Assembly (NCBI RefSeq): GCF_044385915.1
Contig: NZ_JBISCC010000125.1
Location: 186,001-250,000, forward strand
Direction: 5' to 3'
DNA from: Thalassobellus citreus
GTDB lineage: Bacteria; Bacteroidota; Bacteroidia; Flavobacteriales; Flavobacteriaceae
DNA: 64,000 bases
Shown here: one piece after another, positions 24,290 to 33,563 of the stretch
Numbering within the stretch: position 1 is the stretch's first letter
Layout: each line of letters starts with the position of its first letter
The notes under the pieces: model-generated
Told to the model about the DNA's origin: nothing
Database searches by the model: none
What the model saw: only the letters and a program-made list of their open reading frames with translations
Made by a program: the position numbers and the translations under genes

Positions 24290-25024
24290 CTACTTTGAAG
24301 AAGTAATCACATTTATATTTTGATAAACAGACTCCTTATACTTTTTACTTAGAGGGATAATTACATCATAAATAACTAATGAGTTATTATCTACTTTTTG
24401 TAGAAAATCAATATTGACTATATAACTACGGTGTACTTGAATAAATTTATCATTAAGCTTATTAATAATTTCATTTAAACTACCTCGTACCAAATGTGTT
24501 CTTTTATTTTTTAGAACAATTTCTATATACACGTGAGAACTTTTTAAATAAAGAATCTCATCAAACGATAATTTTACCATAGCACCTCGTTCTTTAATAA
24601 ACAATGCATTTTCTACAACTTGTTTATTACTTTTAGTTTTCTCATTCTTCATTAAAAAATTATTATATACAATCTCAACGGTAGTATATAGCTCTTCTTT
24701 AGAAAAAGGTTTTATTAAATAAGCAGGAGGCATTACTTTTTTTGCTTCATTTAAAGTAACTTTATCTGCATTTGAAGTTAAAAATATAAATGGTAAATTA
24801 AAATCGTTGTTCATTTTTTCGGCTAGATCAATACCCGTCTTTTTACCTGAAAGTTGTATGTCTAAAATAGCTATATCAGGCTTCTCTATTTCAATTAAAG
24901 TAATAGCTTCAGTATAACTCATTGCTGGTTCTAAAGCTTCAAAACCTAAATCGTTAAGTGTATCGCAAATATTATCTGCAATTATAATCTCGTCTTCTAC
25001 TACTAATACTTTAATTTCACTCAT
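24290..25024 (-). CDS. LytTR-family response regulator
   Basis: 244 residues. The receiver domain (about 3-120) has the acidic pair VVEDE, the phosphoacceptor Asp in IAILDIQLSGKKTG, FLTSNAD and the Lys of LIKPF. The LytTR DNA-binding domain (about 140-240) includes DEILYLKSSHVYIEIVLKNKRTHLVRGSLNEI and VHRSYIVNIDFLQKV. It starts 12 bases after the sensor kinase gene and so forms a two-component operon. The T9SS cargo operon lies next in the same direction, and a direct repeat of LytTR type sits between them. Confidence 0.95.
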   Translation of the reverse strand: MSEIKVLVVEDEIIIADNICDTLNDLGFEALEPAMSYTEAITLIEIEKPDIAILDIQLSGKKTGIDLAEKMNNDFNLPFIFLTSNADKVTLNEAKKVMPPAYLIKPFSKEELYTTVEIVYNNFLMKNEKTKSNKQVVENALFIKERGAMVKLSFDEILYLKSSHVYIEIVLKNKRTHLVRGSLNEIINKLNDKFIQVHRSYIVNIDFLQKVDNNSLVIYDVIIPLSKKYKESVYQNINVITSSK

Positions 25025-25036
25025 GATTCTTTATTA

Positions 25037-26971
25037 TTAATCAATAACTTTTCTTGCTTGTACGTCTTTAAAAATAATTTCGAAATTAGCACCATCATTG
25101 TTGTTAAAGAACAACTTTCCTCTAAGTTGTTTTACCAAACGGGTTACTAAATTAAGCCCAAAACTTTTAGCTTCATTAATATTAAAATCATCTGGAATAC
25201 CTGAACCATTATCTGATACTATAAGCTTGTAGTTTTCTTTATCAACTCTTTTTATAGAAATATCTAATCGACCTTTTAAACCATCTATAAAAGCGTACTT
25301 ATAAGCGTTAGTAATTAATTCGTTAACAATTAAACCCAATGGAATAGCTGTATCAATATCAAAAAACACATTATTTACAAAAATATGAGTATCGACATTC
25401 TTATTTAATACATATACTGAAGAAATTTCTTTTACTAACATTTTAATATACTTTTCAAAATTTATTAAACCATCTTCACCATGATAAAGTTTTTTGTGAA
25501 TTAACGCCATCGATTTTAATCTACTCTTACTTTCATTTGCAAAAGCTAAAGCTTTTTCATCTTCAAGACCTTTTGCCTGAAGTTCTAATAAACTTGCTAT
25601 AATTTGAAAATTATTTTTAACACGATGGTGTACTTCTTTAACAAGTAACTCTTTCTCTTTTATTGCCTTATTAATTTGATTGTTTTTTAATTCTAAAACT
25701 TTAGACTGCTTTTGCTTCCTTAATAAGAAAACAAATACAATTAATAATAATGAAACTATTAAGGATATAATAATAACATAGAGTTTTGATAGTTTATTTG
25801 CTTGTTCAATCTCTAATTCTTTTTCTTTTATGGCTTGTTTTGTTTCAAAACTTGATAATGATTGAGATAAATCTTGTGAATATATTTTACGTGTTAATGT
25901 AACACACTCATTTTTATATTTTAATGCTTCATCGTAAAACCCATATAAAGCCAATGCCTTTGAAGATTCATTTAAGACATGAAAAAAATCATTAGGGTTT
26001 AACACTTCCTTGGCTTCTCGCTTAATTTTTTCACAAAACTCTAATACATTAGATACTTCAAACTGATTAAAAATCAACTTAACTTTCGGCGAATCGATGT
26101 TTAAAACACTTATATATTTTGCGTAATAACAATAGCTATCTACTTTTGTTTCTGGATTTCCATAAAGTAAATTCAATAATTCATCAACTCTATTTTCATA
26201 ACCTCCTTTATAAATATAAGCATCTACTAAATGCATAATAGTCCCAATATAATAATCACTTTTATTTATTAACTGTTTCTCAATACCTAAGCTCTGTTCG
26301 CTAGCATCAATATATTCATCAAGCTTTCTTTCCAAAATATAAAAATCGCATAAATGATATAAAAAAATGATTCTTAATCTACCATCTCCAAGCTCTTTTG
26401 CCTTTTCTAAATTTTTAAGACATAACTTTTTCCCCTTTTCAACATTCTCCTCAATTTGATACATCACCATTTGATGTGTACTTACTAATAATTGAGCTTT
26501 AATAGTATTAGTATCGTTTTTATCGAATTGAGAAATATAAGCCTCTAATTTCTCTTGTTCATTACTTGCTTCTCCTATAGAAGCTTCATCTCTTAGCTTT
26601 GAAACTTGTAGCCATTTAATATTTACATAATCTAAATCAATATAATCTTTATCTTCAGGTGGATTTATATTAGAATTTATATAATTTGAAACATCAATAT
26701 AATCAACTTCATGCCTATTCCCTAAACTTGAAATAAACTCATAATAATCTATATATGAAGGATTTTCATTTTTATAAATTCTATTTAAACTTTCTATATA
26801 AGGAGTTTTCTTTTGTTGAGAAATTACATTTAAAACTGAATCTAACTGATTATTTAAAATAAAGATTTCAATTTTATTTATAATTGAATCTTGAGTCGAA
26901 AAATTTTCTTGTGATTGTATTTTATTAAAAAAAAAGAAAAGGATAATTAGAGAGACTAAAGCTTTCTTCAT
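25037..26971 (-). CDS. Sensor histidine kinase, HisKA_2 type, with TPR-like sensor region
   Basis: 644 residues. A signal peptide (1-20, ending KIQS) is followed by an extracytoplasmic, helical TPR-like region (about 25-385), one membrane helix (about 397-418, LYVIIISLIVSLLLIVFVFLL), a coiled linker, and the HisKA_2 phosphoacceptor in KEVHHRVKNNFQIIASLLELQ. A HATPase domain closes the protein, with NELITNAYKYAF (N box) and VSDNGSGIPDDF (G1). The sensor region probably reads a periplasmic cue through protein contacts. The response regulator follows 12 bases downstream. Confidence 0.93.
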   Translation of the reverse strand: MKKALVSLIILFFFFNKIQSQENFSTQDSIINKIEIFILNNQLDSVLNVISQQKKTPYIESLNRIYKNENPSYIDYYEFISSLGNRHEVDYIDVSNYINSNINPPEDKDYIDLDYVNIKWLQVSKLRDEASIGEASNEQEKLEAYISQFDKNDTNTIKAQLLVSTHQMVMYQIEENVEKGKKLCLKNLEKAKELGDGRLRIIFLYHLCDFYILERKLDEYIDASEQSLGIEKQLINKSDYYIGTIMHLVDAYIYKGGYENRVDELLNLLYGNPETKVDSYCYYAKYISVLNIDSPKVKLIFNQFEVSNVLEFCEKIKREAKEVLNPNDFFHVLNESSKALALYGFYDEALKYKNECVTLTRKIYSQDLSQSLSSFETKQAIKEKELEIEQANKLSKLYVIIISLIVSLLLIVFVFLLRKQKQSKVLELKNNQINKAIKEKELLVKEVHHRVKNNFQIIASLLELQAKGLEDEKALAFANESKSRLKSMALIHKKLYHGEDGLINFEKYIKMLVKEISSVYVLNKNVDTHIFVNNVFFDIDTAIPLGLIVNELITNAYKYAFIDGLKGRLDISIKRVDKENYKLIVSDNGSGIPDDFNINEAKSFGLNLVTRLVKQLRGKLFFNNNDGANFEIIFKDVQARKVID

Positions 26972-27067
26972 ATAAAAATTAATTTTAAGCTATAAATATA
27001 TTGATGTTTCTTTAATAATATTCAATAAAACCATTTAATCATATATTTTTATTGAACTTATAAATAG

Positions 27068-27075
27068 TATCTTTG
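27068..27075 (+). promoter_or_regulatory. -7 promoter box for prfC
   Basis: TATCTTTG matches TAnnTTTG, 22 bases before the ATG. The nearest TTG is 13 bases upstream. Confidence 0.55.
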
Positions 27076-27097
27076 CAACCCATTTGCACAAATATTT

Positions 27098-28687
27098 ATG
27101 AGTTTTTTAAAAGAAATAGAACGTAGACGAACCTTTGGTATTATATCGCATCCGGATGCTGGTAAAACAACTTTAACTGAAAAATTACTGCTGTTTGGAG
27201 GTGCTATTCAAGAAGCGGGTGCTGTAAAAAGTAATAAAATAAAAAAGGGAGCTACCAGTGACTTTATGGAAATTGAACGTCAGCGTGGAATTTCGGTTGC
27301 TACTTCTGTTTTAGCATTTGAATATAATGGCATCAAAATCAATATTCTTGATACGCCCGGACATAAAGATTTTGCGGAAGATACCTTTAGAACACTTACC
27401 GCTGTAGATAGTGTTATTGTAGTTATTGATGTTGCAAAAGGGGTTGAGGAACAAACTGAAAAATTAGTTGAAGTTTGTCGTATGCGAAATATTCCTATGA
27501 TTGTATTCATTAATAAAATGGATAGAGAAGGTAAAGATGCGTTTGATTTATTAGATGAAGTAGAACAAAAATTAGGATTAAAAGTAACTCCTTTAAGTTT
27601 CCCAATAGGAATGGGATACGATTTTAAAGGTATTTATAATATTTGGGAAAAGAACGTTAATCTATTTAGTGGAGATAGTAGAAAAGATATTGAAGAAACT
27701 ATTGAAATTTCAGATTTATCATCTCCAGAACTGGATACCTTAATTGGTAATGAAGCTGCAAATACCTTAAGGGAAGAAATAGAACTTGTTGATGGTATTT
27801 ACCCTCAATTTGATAAAGAAGATTATTTAAACGGAAATTTACAACCTGTATTTTTTGGTTCTGCTTTAAATAATTTTGGAGTTAGAGAACTATTAGATTG
27901 CTTTGTTGATATTGCTCCAAAACCAAGACCGAAACAAAGTGAAGAACGTTTAGTACAACCTGATGAATCTAAATTTAGTGGATTTGTATTTAAGATTCAT
28001 GCCAATATGGATCCTAATCACAGAAACCGATTAGCTTTTGTTAAAATTGTTTCAGGTGAATTTAAACGTAATGCACCTTATTTACATGTAAGAAATAATA
28101 AAAAAGTAAAATTTTCTAGTCCGAATGCCTTTTTTGCTGAAAAGAAAGAGATTGTAGATATCTCCTACCCTGGTGATATTGTTGGTTTACAAGACACAGG
28201 AACTTTTAAAATTGGAGACACCTTAACCGAAGGAGAGGTATTAAATTATAAAGGTGTTCCTAGTTTTTCTCCAGAGCATTTTAGATATATTAATAATGCA
28301 GATCCTTTAAAATCTAAACAACTTTTTAAAGGCATAGATCAATTAATGGATGAAGGAGTTGCTCAATTATTCACATTAGAACTTAACGGTAGAAAGGTTA
28401 TTGGAACCGTTGGCGCGCTTCAATATGAAGTTATTCAATACCGATTAGAACATGAATACGGCGCTAAGTGTACGTATGAAAATTTAAATGTATTTAAAGC
28501 TTGTTGGGTAGATCCTGAAGATCCTAAAAATGATGAATACAAAGAATTTGTAAGAGTAAAACAACGTTTTTTAGCTAAGGATAAACAAAACCAGTTAGTA
28601 TTTTTAGCAGACTCATCTTTCTCTTTACAAATGACACAACAAAAATATCCGAGTATAAAATTCCATTATGTTTCTGAGTTTGATTGA
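27098..28687 (+). CDS. prfC: Peptide chain release factor 3
   Basis: 529 residues, the usual length of RF3. This GTPase releases RF1/RF2 from the ribosome after peptide release. Motifs: G1 SHPDAGKTTL, the RF3 signature AGAVKSNKIKKGATSDFMEIERQRGIS, G3 DTPGHKDF, G4 NKMD, a beta-barrel domain II and the C-terminal RF3 domain (TLELNGRKVIGTVGALQYEVIQYRLEHEY). A single gene with its own promoter and a shared bidirectional terminator. RF3 is not universal in the phylum, but the call is clear. Confidence 0.97.
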   Translation: MSFLKEIERRRTFGIISHPDAGKTTLTEKLLLFGGAIQEAGAVKSNKIKKGATSDFMEIERQRGISVATSVLAFEYNGIKINILDTPGHKDFAEDTFRTLTAVDSVIVVIDVAKGVEEQTEKLVEVCRMRNIPMIVFINKMDREGKDAFDLLDEVEQKLGLKVTPLSFPIGMGYDFKGIYNIWEKNVNLFSGDSRKDIEETIEISDLSSPELDTLIGNEAANTLREEIELVDGIYPQFDKEDYLNGNLQPVFFGSALNNFGVRELLDCFVDIAPKPRPKQSEERLVQPDESKFSGFVFKIHANMDPNHRNRLAFVKIVSGEFKRNAPYLHVRNNKKVKFSSPNAFFAEKKEIVDISYPGDIVGLQDTGTFKIGDTLTEGEVLNYKGVPSFSPEHFRYINNADPLKSKQLFKGIDQLMDEGVAQLFTLELNGRKVIGTVGALQYEVIQYRLEHEYGAKCTYENLNVFKACWVDPEDPKNDEYKEFVRVKQRFLAKDKQNQLVFLADSSFSLQMTQQKYPSIKFHYVSEFD

Positions 28688-28702
28688 TAATAATTAGTTT
28701 AT

Positions 28703-28740
28703 AAAAAAAGCCTTTGAAATTAATTTCAAAGGCTTTTTTT
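28703..28740. terminator. Bidirectional terminator between prfC and DUF3467 gene
   Basis: A near-perfect stem of about 18 bp (AAAAAAAGCCTTTGAAAT against its complement). The T run on the right overlaps the TAA stop codon of the DUF3467 gene. Confidence 0.85.
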
Positions 28741-29056
28741 ATGCTTGACCAGTTGGCCCAAAATTTAATGGAATTGGTGGTTGCTCATAATCTTTTATCT
28801 CGCCGTGAGCATTTTCAAATCTATTAACATTATCGGCCAAAGCCTTTAACAAGCGTTTAGCATGCTGAGGCGTTAATATAATTCTAGACTTCACTTTGCT
28901 TTTAGGAACTCCAGGCATAATGTTTACAAAATCAACTACAAATTCTGAAACAGAATGATTAATAATCGCTAAGTTAGAATAAGTACCTTCTGCTACTTTT
29001 TCATCTAACTCAATATTTATTTGCCTTTGTTTTTGGTTTTCTTTTTGGTCTGCCAT
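28739..29056 (-). CDS. DUF3467 family protein
   Basis: 105 residues. INIELDEKVAEGTYSNLAIINHSVSEFVVDFVNIMPGVPKSKVKSRIILTPQHAKRLLKAL is characteristic of DUF3467, a short beta-rich cytoplasmic family widespread in Bacteroidota. The function is not known. Its position after rpoC is conserved in many relatives as far as I recall, but a hairpin with a T run (29109-29143) separates the two, so it may have its own promoter in the gap at 29057-29108. Confidence 0.88.
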   Translation of the reverse strand: MADQKENQKQRQINIELDEKVAEGTYSNLAIINHSVSEFVVDFVNIMPGVPKSKVKSRIILTPQHAKRLLKALADNVNRFENAHGEIKDYEQPPIPLNFGPTGQA

Positions 29057-29108
29057 AATTTATTTTTCACTTCCACGAAAGAGGAAGTCTTATTTATTTG
29101 ATTAATAA

Positions 29109-29143
29109 AAAAGCCTTCAAACAACTTAATGCGTGAAGGCTTT
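29109..29143 (-). terminator. Terminator of the rpoBC operon
   Basis: AAAAGCCTTCA near 29109-29119 pairs with TGAAGGCTTT (29134-29143) on either side of a 14-base loop. Confidence 0.7.
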
Positions 29144-29149
29144 ATTTTT

Positions 29150-29230
29150 ATGAGATGCTTCGACTACGCTCAGCATAAATTCGACTTACAAATTTCACTT
29201 CCCCTTCGGCTCGTGAAACTTGAGTCTCAT
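29150..29230. repeat. Composite palindromic intergenic element after rpoC
   Basis: ATGAGA (29150-29155) and TCTCAT (29225-29230) are inverted ends. Inside are two hairpins, TGCT...AGCA around CTTCGACTACGCTC, and TTTCAC...GTGAAA around CCCCTTCGGC. The first core resembles short dispersed repeats seen between genes in many Bacteroidota. It is immediately downstream of the rpoC stop. Confidence 0.6.
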
Positions 29231-32200
29231 TTAATTATAATTTAACTCTTGCTTAACTTGCATCATTTCGTCAAACTCTTCTTTAGAGCCAACAATAATG
29301 TCTTTGTAAGTTCGCATACCTGTACCTGCTGGAATTCTGTGTCCAACAATTACATTTTCTTTCAAGCCTTCTAAAGAATCTACTTTACCAGCTACAGCAG
29401 CTTCATTAAGAACTTTAGTTGTCTCTTGGAACGATGCCGCAGAAATAAACGATTTAGTTTGAAGCGATGCTCTTGTAATACCTTGTAATATTGGTGTAGC
29501 AGTTGCAGGTTGTGCTTCTCTAGCTACCACAAGTTGCTTATCTTCTCTTCTTAAAAGTGAATTTTCATCACGTAATTCTCGAGGAGAGATAATTTGACCT
29601 GCTTTAATATTTGCAGAATCACCAGCATCTTCAACAACTTTCATTCCGAAAATAGCATCATTTTCTAGTATAAAATCTGCTTTATGAGCTAATTGATCTT
29701 CTAAGAAAATAGTATCACCAGAATCAATAATACGTACTTTACGCATCATTTGTCTAACAACAACTTCAAAGTGCTTATCGTTAATTTTCACACCTTGTAA
29801 ACGGTATACTTCTTGTACTTCGTTTACTAAGTATTGTTGTACTGCTGATGGCCCTTTAATATTCAAGATATCGTTTGGAGTTATAGAACCATCTGATAAA
29901 GGCATACCTGCTTTTACAAAATCATTTTCTTGTACAAGAATTTGACTTGATAATTTTACTAAGTATTTCTTAATATCACCAGTTTTAGATTCTATAATAA
30001 TCTCACGGTTACCTCTTTTAATTTTTCCGAAAGATACAACACCATCAATAGCACTTACTACAGCTGGGTTAGAAGGATTACGAGCTTCAAACAACTCAGT
30101 TACACGAGGTAAACCACCTGTAATATCGCCTGCTTTAGAAGACTTACGAGGTATTTTTACTAAAACTTTACCGATATTAACTTTCTCTCCATCATCAATC
30201 ATTATGTGAGCTCCAACTGGTAAGTTGTATGAACGAATTGTTTCTCCTTTACCATCTTCAATATGAAGTGTTGGTATTAACTTTTTGTTCCTAGATTCAG
30301 AAATAACCTTTTCTTGGAAACCAGTTTGTTCATCAATCTCAACTTGGTATGTTATACCTTGTTCGATGTTTTCATATTTTACTTTACCAGCAAATTCTGA
30401 AATAATAACACCGTTATATGGATCCCAAGAACAAACAACATCTCCTTTAACTAAATTATCACCGTTCTTAATAAGAATCGTTGACCCGTAAGGAATGTTA
30501 TTAGTACTTAATGTAATACCTGTTTTCTTATCTATCAATTTAAGTTCAGATGTTCTAGAAATAACGATATCAACCTCATTACCTTCTCCATCTTCACCTT
30601 TAACTGTTTTTAAATCTTCAATTTCAGCTTTACCATCAAACTTAACAGCTAAATTATTTTCTTCTGAAATGTTACCTGCAATACCACCTACGTGGAAAGT
30701 ACGAAGTGTTAACTGTGTTCCTGGTTCTCCAATAGATTGCGCAGCAACAACACCTACAGCTTCACCTCGTTGTACCATTTTATCGGTAGCAAGGTTACGT
30801 CCGTAACATTTAGCACAAATACCTTTTAAAGCTTCACAAGTTAATGCAGAACGTACTTCTAAACTATCTATTGGTGATGCTTCAATAGCTTTTGCTGTAT
30901 CGTCTTCTATTAACTGACCAGCCGAAACTAACAACTCATCTGTTAATGGATCATATACATCATTTAAAGATACACGACCAACAATTCTTTCTTCAAGTGT
31001 TTCAACAACTTCATCGTTTTTCTTTAATGGCTCTACTTCTACACCTCTTAAAGTTCCACAATCTTCAGTATTAATAATAACATCTTGAGAAACATCTACT
31101 AAACGACGTGTTAAGTAACCTGCATCGGCAGTTTTAAGAGCCGTATCTGCAAGACCTTTACGCGCACCGTGAGTAGAAATAAAGTATTCTAAAATTGAAA
31201 GACCTTCTTTAAAGTTAGAAAGAATTGGATTTTCAATAATTGATCCTCCACCTGCAGTAGATTTTTTAGGTTTTGCCATTAATCCACGCATACCTGTAAG
31301 CTGACGAATCTGTTCTTTAGATCCACGAGCTCCAGAATCAAGCATCATAAACACCGAGTTAAATCCTTGTTGATCTTCACGAATACGTTTCATTGACAAT
31401 TCAGTCAATTCAGCATTTGTAGAAGTCCAAATATCAATAACTTGGTTATAACGTTCGTTGTTTGTAATAAGTCCCATATTATAGTTACCCATAATACCAT
31501 CAACTAATCCATTGGCTTTATCAATCATTCCTTGCTTTTCTGGAGGAATGATAATATCTCCTAAACTGAATGATAATCCACCTTGGAATGCAAATTTAAA
31601 TCCTAATGTTCTAATGGCATCAAGGAAATCTGCTGTTTCAGGAACAGATGTTACTTTTAGAATATTACCAATAATATCTCTTAAAGATTTTTTAGTAAGT
31701 ACTTGATTGATATATCCTGCTGCTTGAGGTACGTGTTGATTAAATAACACTCTACCAACAGTAGTTTCAACAATCATTCTGTCTAACTTCCCTTCTTCAT
31801 TAATATCAATAGTTCTTACTTTAATACCAGCATTTAAGTCTACTTTCTTCTCATTAAAAGCTATTTCAACTTCTTCAGGAGAGTAAAAAGTTAAACCTTC
31901 TCCTAAAATTGGCACTTCTGGAGTAGACGTACGTAACTTAGTCATATAATAAAGACCAAGTACCATATCTTGAGAAGGTACCGTTACTGGAGAACCATTT
32001 GCAGGATTTAAGATATTGTGAGATGCCAACATTAATAATTGACATTCTAGAATAGCTTCTGGTCCTAATGGTAAGTGTACCGCCATTTGATCTCCATCAA
32101 AATCGGCGTTAAATGCTGTACATACTAATGGGTGTAAACGAATTGCTTTCCCCTCGATTAATTGAGGTTGGAATGCTTGTATACCCAAACGGTGTAAAGT

Positions 32201-33532
32201 AGGCGCACGGTTTAGCAATACTGGATGTCCTTTAAGAACATTTTCCAAGATATCCCAAACCACTGGCTCTCTTTTATCTATAATTTTCTTTGCAGATTTT
32301 ACAGTTTTTACAATACCTCTTTCAATTAGTTTTCTAATTACGAAAGGTTTGTAAAGTTCTGCTGCCATATTTTTAGGCAATCCACATTCATGTAATCTTA
32401 ATTCTGGTCCAACAACAATTACCGAACGTGCAGAATAATCAACACGCTTACCAAGTAAGTTTTGACGAAAACGTCCTTGCTTACCTTTAAGTGAATCTGA
32501 TAATGATTTTAATGGTCTGTTAGAATCTGTTTTTACAGCAGATGATTTACGCGTGTTATCTAATAATGAATCAACAGATTCTTGTAACATACGTTTTTCA
32601 TTACGTAAAATTACCTCAGGTGCTTTTATCTCAACTAATCTTTTAAGACGGTTGTTACGGATAATTACACGACGATATAAATCATTTAAATCTGAAGTTG
32701 CAAAACGTCCACCATCTAAAGGCACTAATGGCCTTAATTCTGGCGGAATAATTGGCACAACTTTCAAGATCATCCATTCAGGACGATTTTCTCTGTTTTC
32801 GTTAGATTCACGTAAAGCTTCAACAACTTGTAAACGCTTTAAAGCTTCTGTTTTACGTTGTTTAGATGTTTCTGTATTAGCTTTATGACGTAATTCATAC
32901 GACAAAGATTCTAAATCTATTCTAGCTAATAAATCAATTAAACACTCAGCCCCCATTTTAGCTAAAAACTTGTTAGGGTCTGTGTCATCTAAATATTGAT
33001 TATCCTGAGGAAGCGTTTCAAGAATATTTAAGTATTCTTCTTCCGTAAGGAAATCCATTTTTTGTACTGGCTCGCCTTCTTCATTTTTAGCATTACCTGG
33101 TTGAATTACTACATAACGCTCGTAGTAAATAATCATATCTAATTTCTTAGATGGTAATCCTAATAAATAACCAATTTTATTTGGTAAAGAACGGAAATAC
33201 CAAATGTGAGCAACAGGAACCACTAAATTAATGTGCCCTACACGATCACGACGTACTTTCTTTTCGGTTACTTCTACACCACAACGGTCACAAACAATAC
33301 CTTTGTAGCGAATTCTTTTATATTTACCACAAGCACATTCGTAATCCTTAACAGGACCAAAAATACGCTCACAGAACAAACCATCACGTTCTGGTTTGTG
33401 AGTTCGATAATTGATAGTTTCTGGTTTTAAAACCTCACCTCTAGACTCTGCTAAAATAGATTCTGGTGATGCTAAACCAATTGAGATTTTATTAAATCTC
33501 TTTACTGTATATTTATCTTGTTTTCTTGCCAT
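29231..33532 (-). CDS. rpoC: DNA-directed RNA polymerase subunit beta'
   Basis: 1,433 residues. The N-terminal zinc site is CACGKYKRIRYKGIVCDRCG (about 66-85), the clamp and catalytic motif NADFDGDQMAVH carry the three Mg-binding aspartates, the bridge helix and trigger loop region follow (GARGSKEQIRQLTGMRGL), and the second zinc site includes CEALKGICAKCYGRNLA. It begins 31 bases after the rpoB stop. The C-terminus ends in the usual short acidic tail. No insertion or break is visible. Confidence 0.99.
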   Translation of the reverse strand: MARKQDKYTVKRFNKISIGLASPESILAESRGEVLKPETINYRTHKPERDGLFCERIFGPVKDYECACGKYKRIRYKGIVCDRCGVEVTEKKVRRDRVGHINLVVPVAHIWYFRSLPNKIGYLLGLPSKKLDMIIYYERYVVIQPGNAKNEEGEPVQKMDFLTEEEYLNILETLPQDNQYLDDTDPNKFLAKMGAECLIDLLARIDLESLSYELRHKANTETSKQRKTEALKRLQVVEALRESNENRENRPEWMILKVVPIIPPELRPLVPLDGGRFATSDLNDLYRRVIIRNNRLKRLVEIKAPEVILRNEKRMLQESVDSLLDNTRKSSAVKTDSNRPLKSLSDSLKGKQGRFRQNLLGKRVDYSARSVIVVGPELRLHECGLPKNMAAELYKPFVIRKLIERGIVKTVKSAKKIIDKREPVVWDILENVLKGHPVLLNRAPTLHRLGIQAFQPQLIEGKAIRLHPLVCTAFNADFDGDQMAVHLPLGPEAILECQLLMLASHNILNPANGSPVTVPSQDMVLGLYYMTKLRTSTPEVPILGEGLTFYSPEEVEIAFNEKKVDLNAGIKVRTIDINEEGKLDRMIVETTVGRVLFNQHVPQAAGYINQVLTKKSLRDIIGNILKVTSVPETADFLDAIRTLGFKFAFQGGLSFSLGDIIIPPEKQGMIDKANGLVDGIMGNYNMGLITNNERYNQVIDIWTSTNAELTELSMKRIREDQQGFNSVFMMLDSGARGSKEQIRQLTGMRGLMAKPKKSTAGGGSIIENPILSNFKEGLSILEYFISTHGARKGLADTALKTADAGYLTRRLVDVSQDVIINTEDCGTLRGVEVEPLKKNDEVVETLEERIVGRVSLNDVYDPLTDELLVSAGQLIEDDTAKAIEASPIDSLEVRSALTCEALKGICAKCYGRNLATDKMVQRGEAVGVVAAQSIGEPGTQLTLRTFHVGGIAGNISEENNLAVKFDGKAEIEDLKTVKGEDGEGNEVDIVISRTSELKLIDKKTGITLSTNNIPYGSTILIKNGDNLVKGDVVCSWDPYNGVIISEFAGKVKYENIEQGITYQVEIDEQTGFQEKVISESRNKKLIPTLHIEDGKGETIRSYNLPVGAHIMIDDGEKVNIGKVLVKIPRKSSKAGDITGGLPRVTELFEARNPSNPAVVSAIDGVVSFGKIKRGNREIIIESKTGDIKKYLVKLSSQILVQENDFVKAGMPLSDGSITPNDILNIKGPSAVQQYLVNEVQEVYRLQGVKINDKHFEVVVRQMMRKVRIIDSGDTIFLEDQLAHKADFILENDAIFGMKVVEDAGDSANIKAGQIISPRELRDENSLLRREDKQLVVAREAQPATATPILQGITRASLQTKSFISAASFQETTKVLNEAAVAGKVDSLEGLKENVIVGHRIPAGTGMRTYKDIIVGSKEEFDEMMQVKQELNYN

Positions 33533-33563
33533 AATATATGGATGAAATGATTTTTTTAATTAA

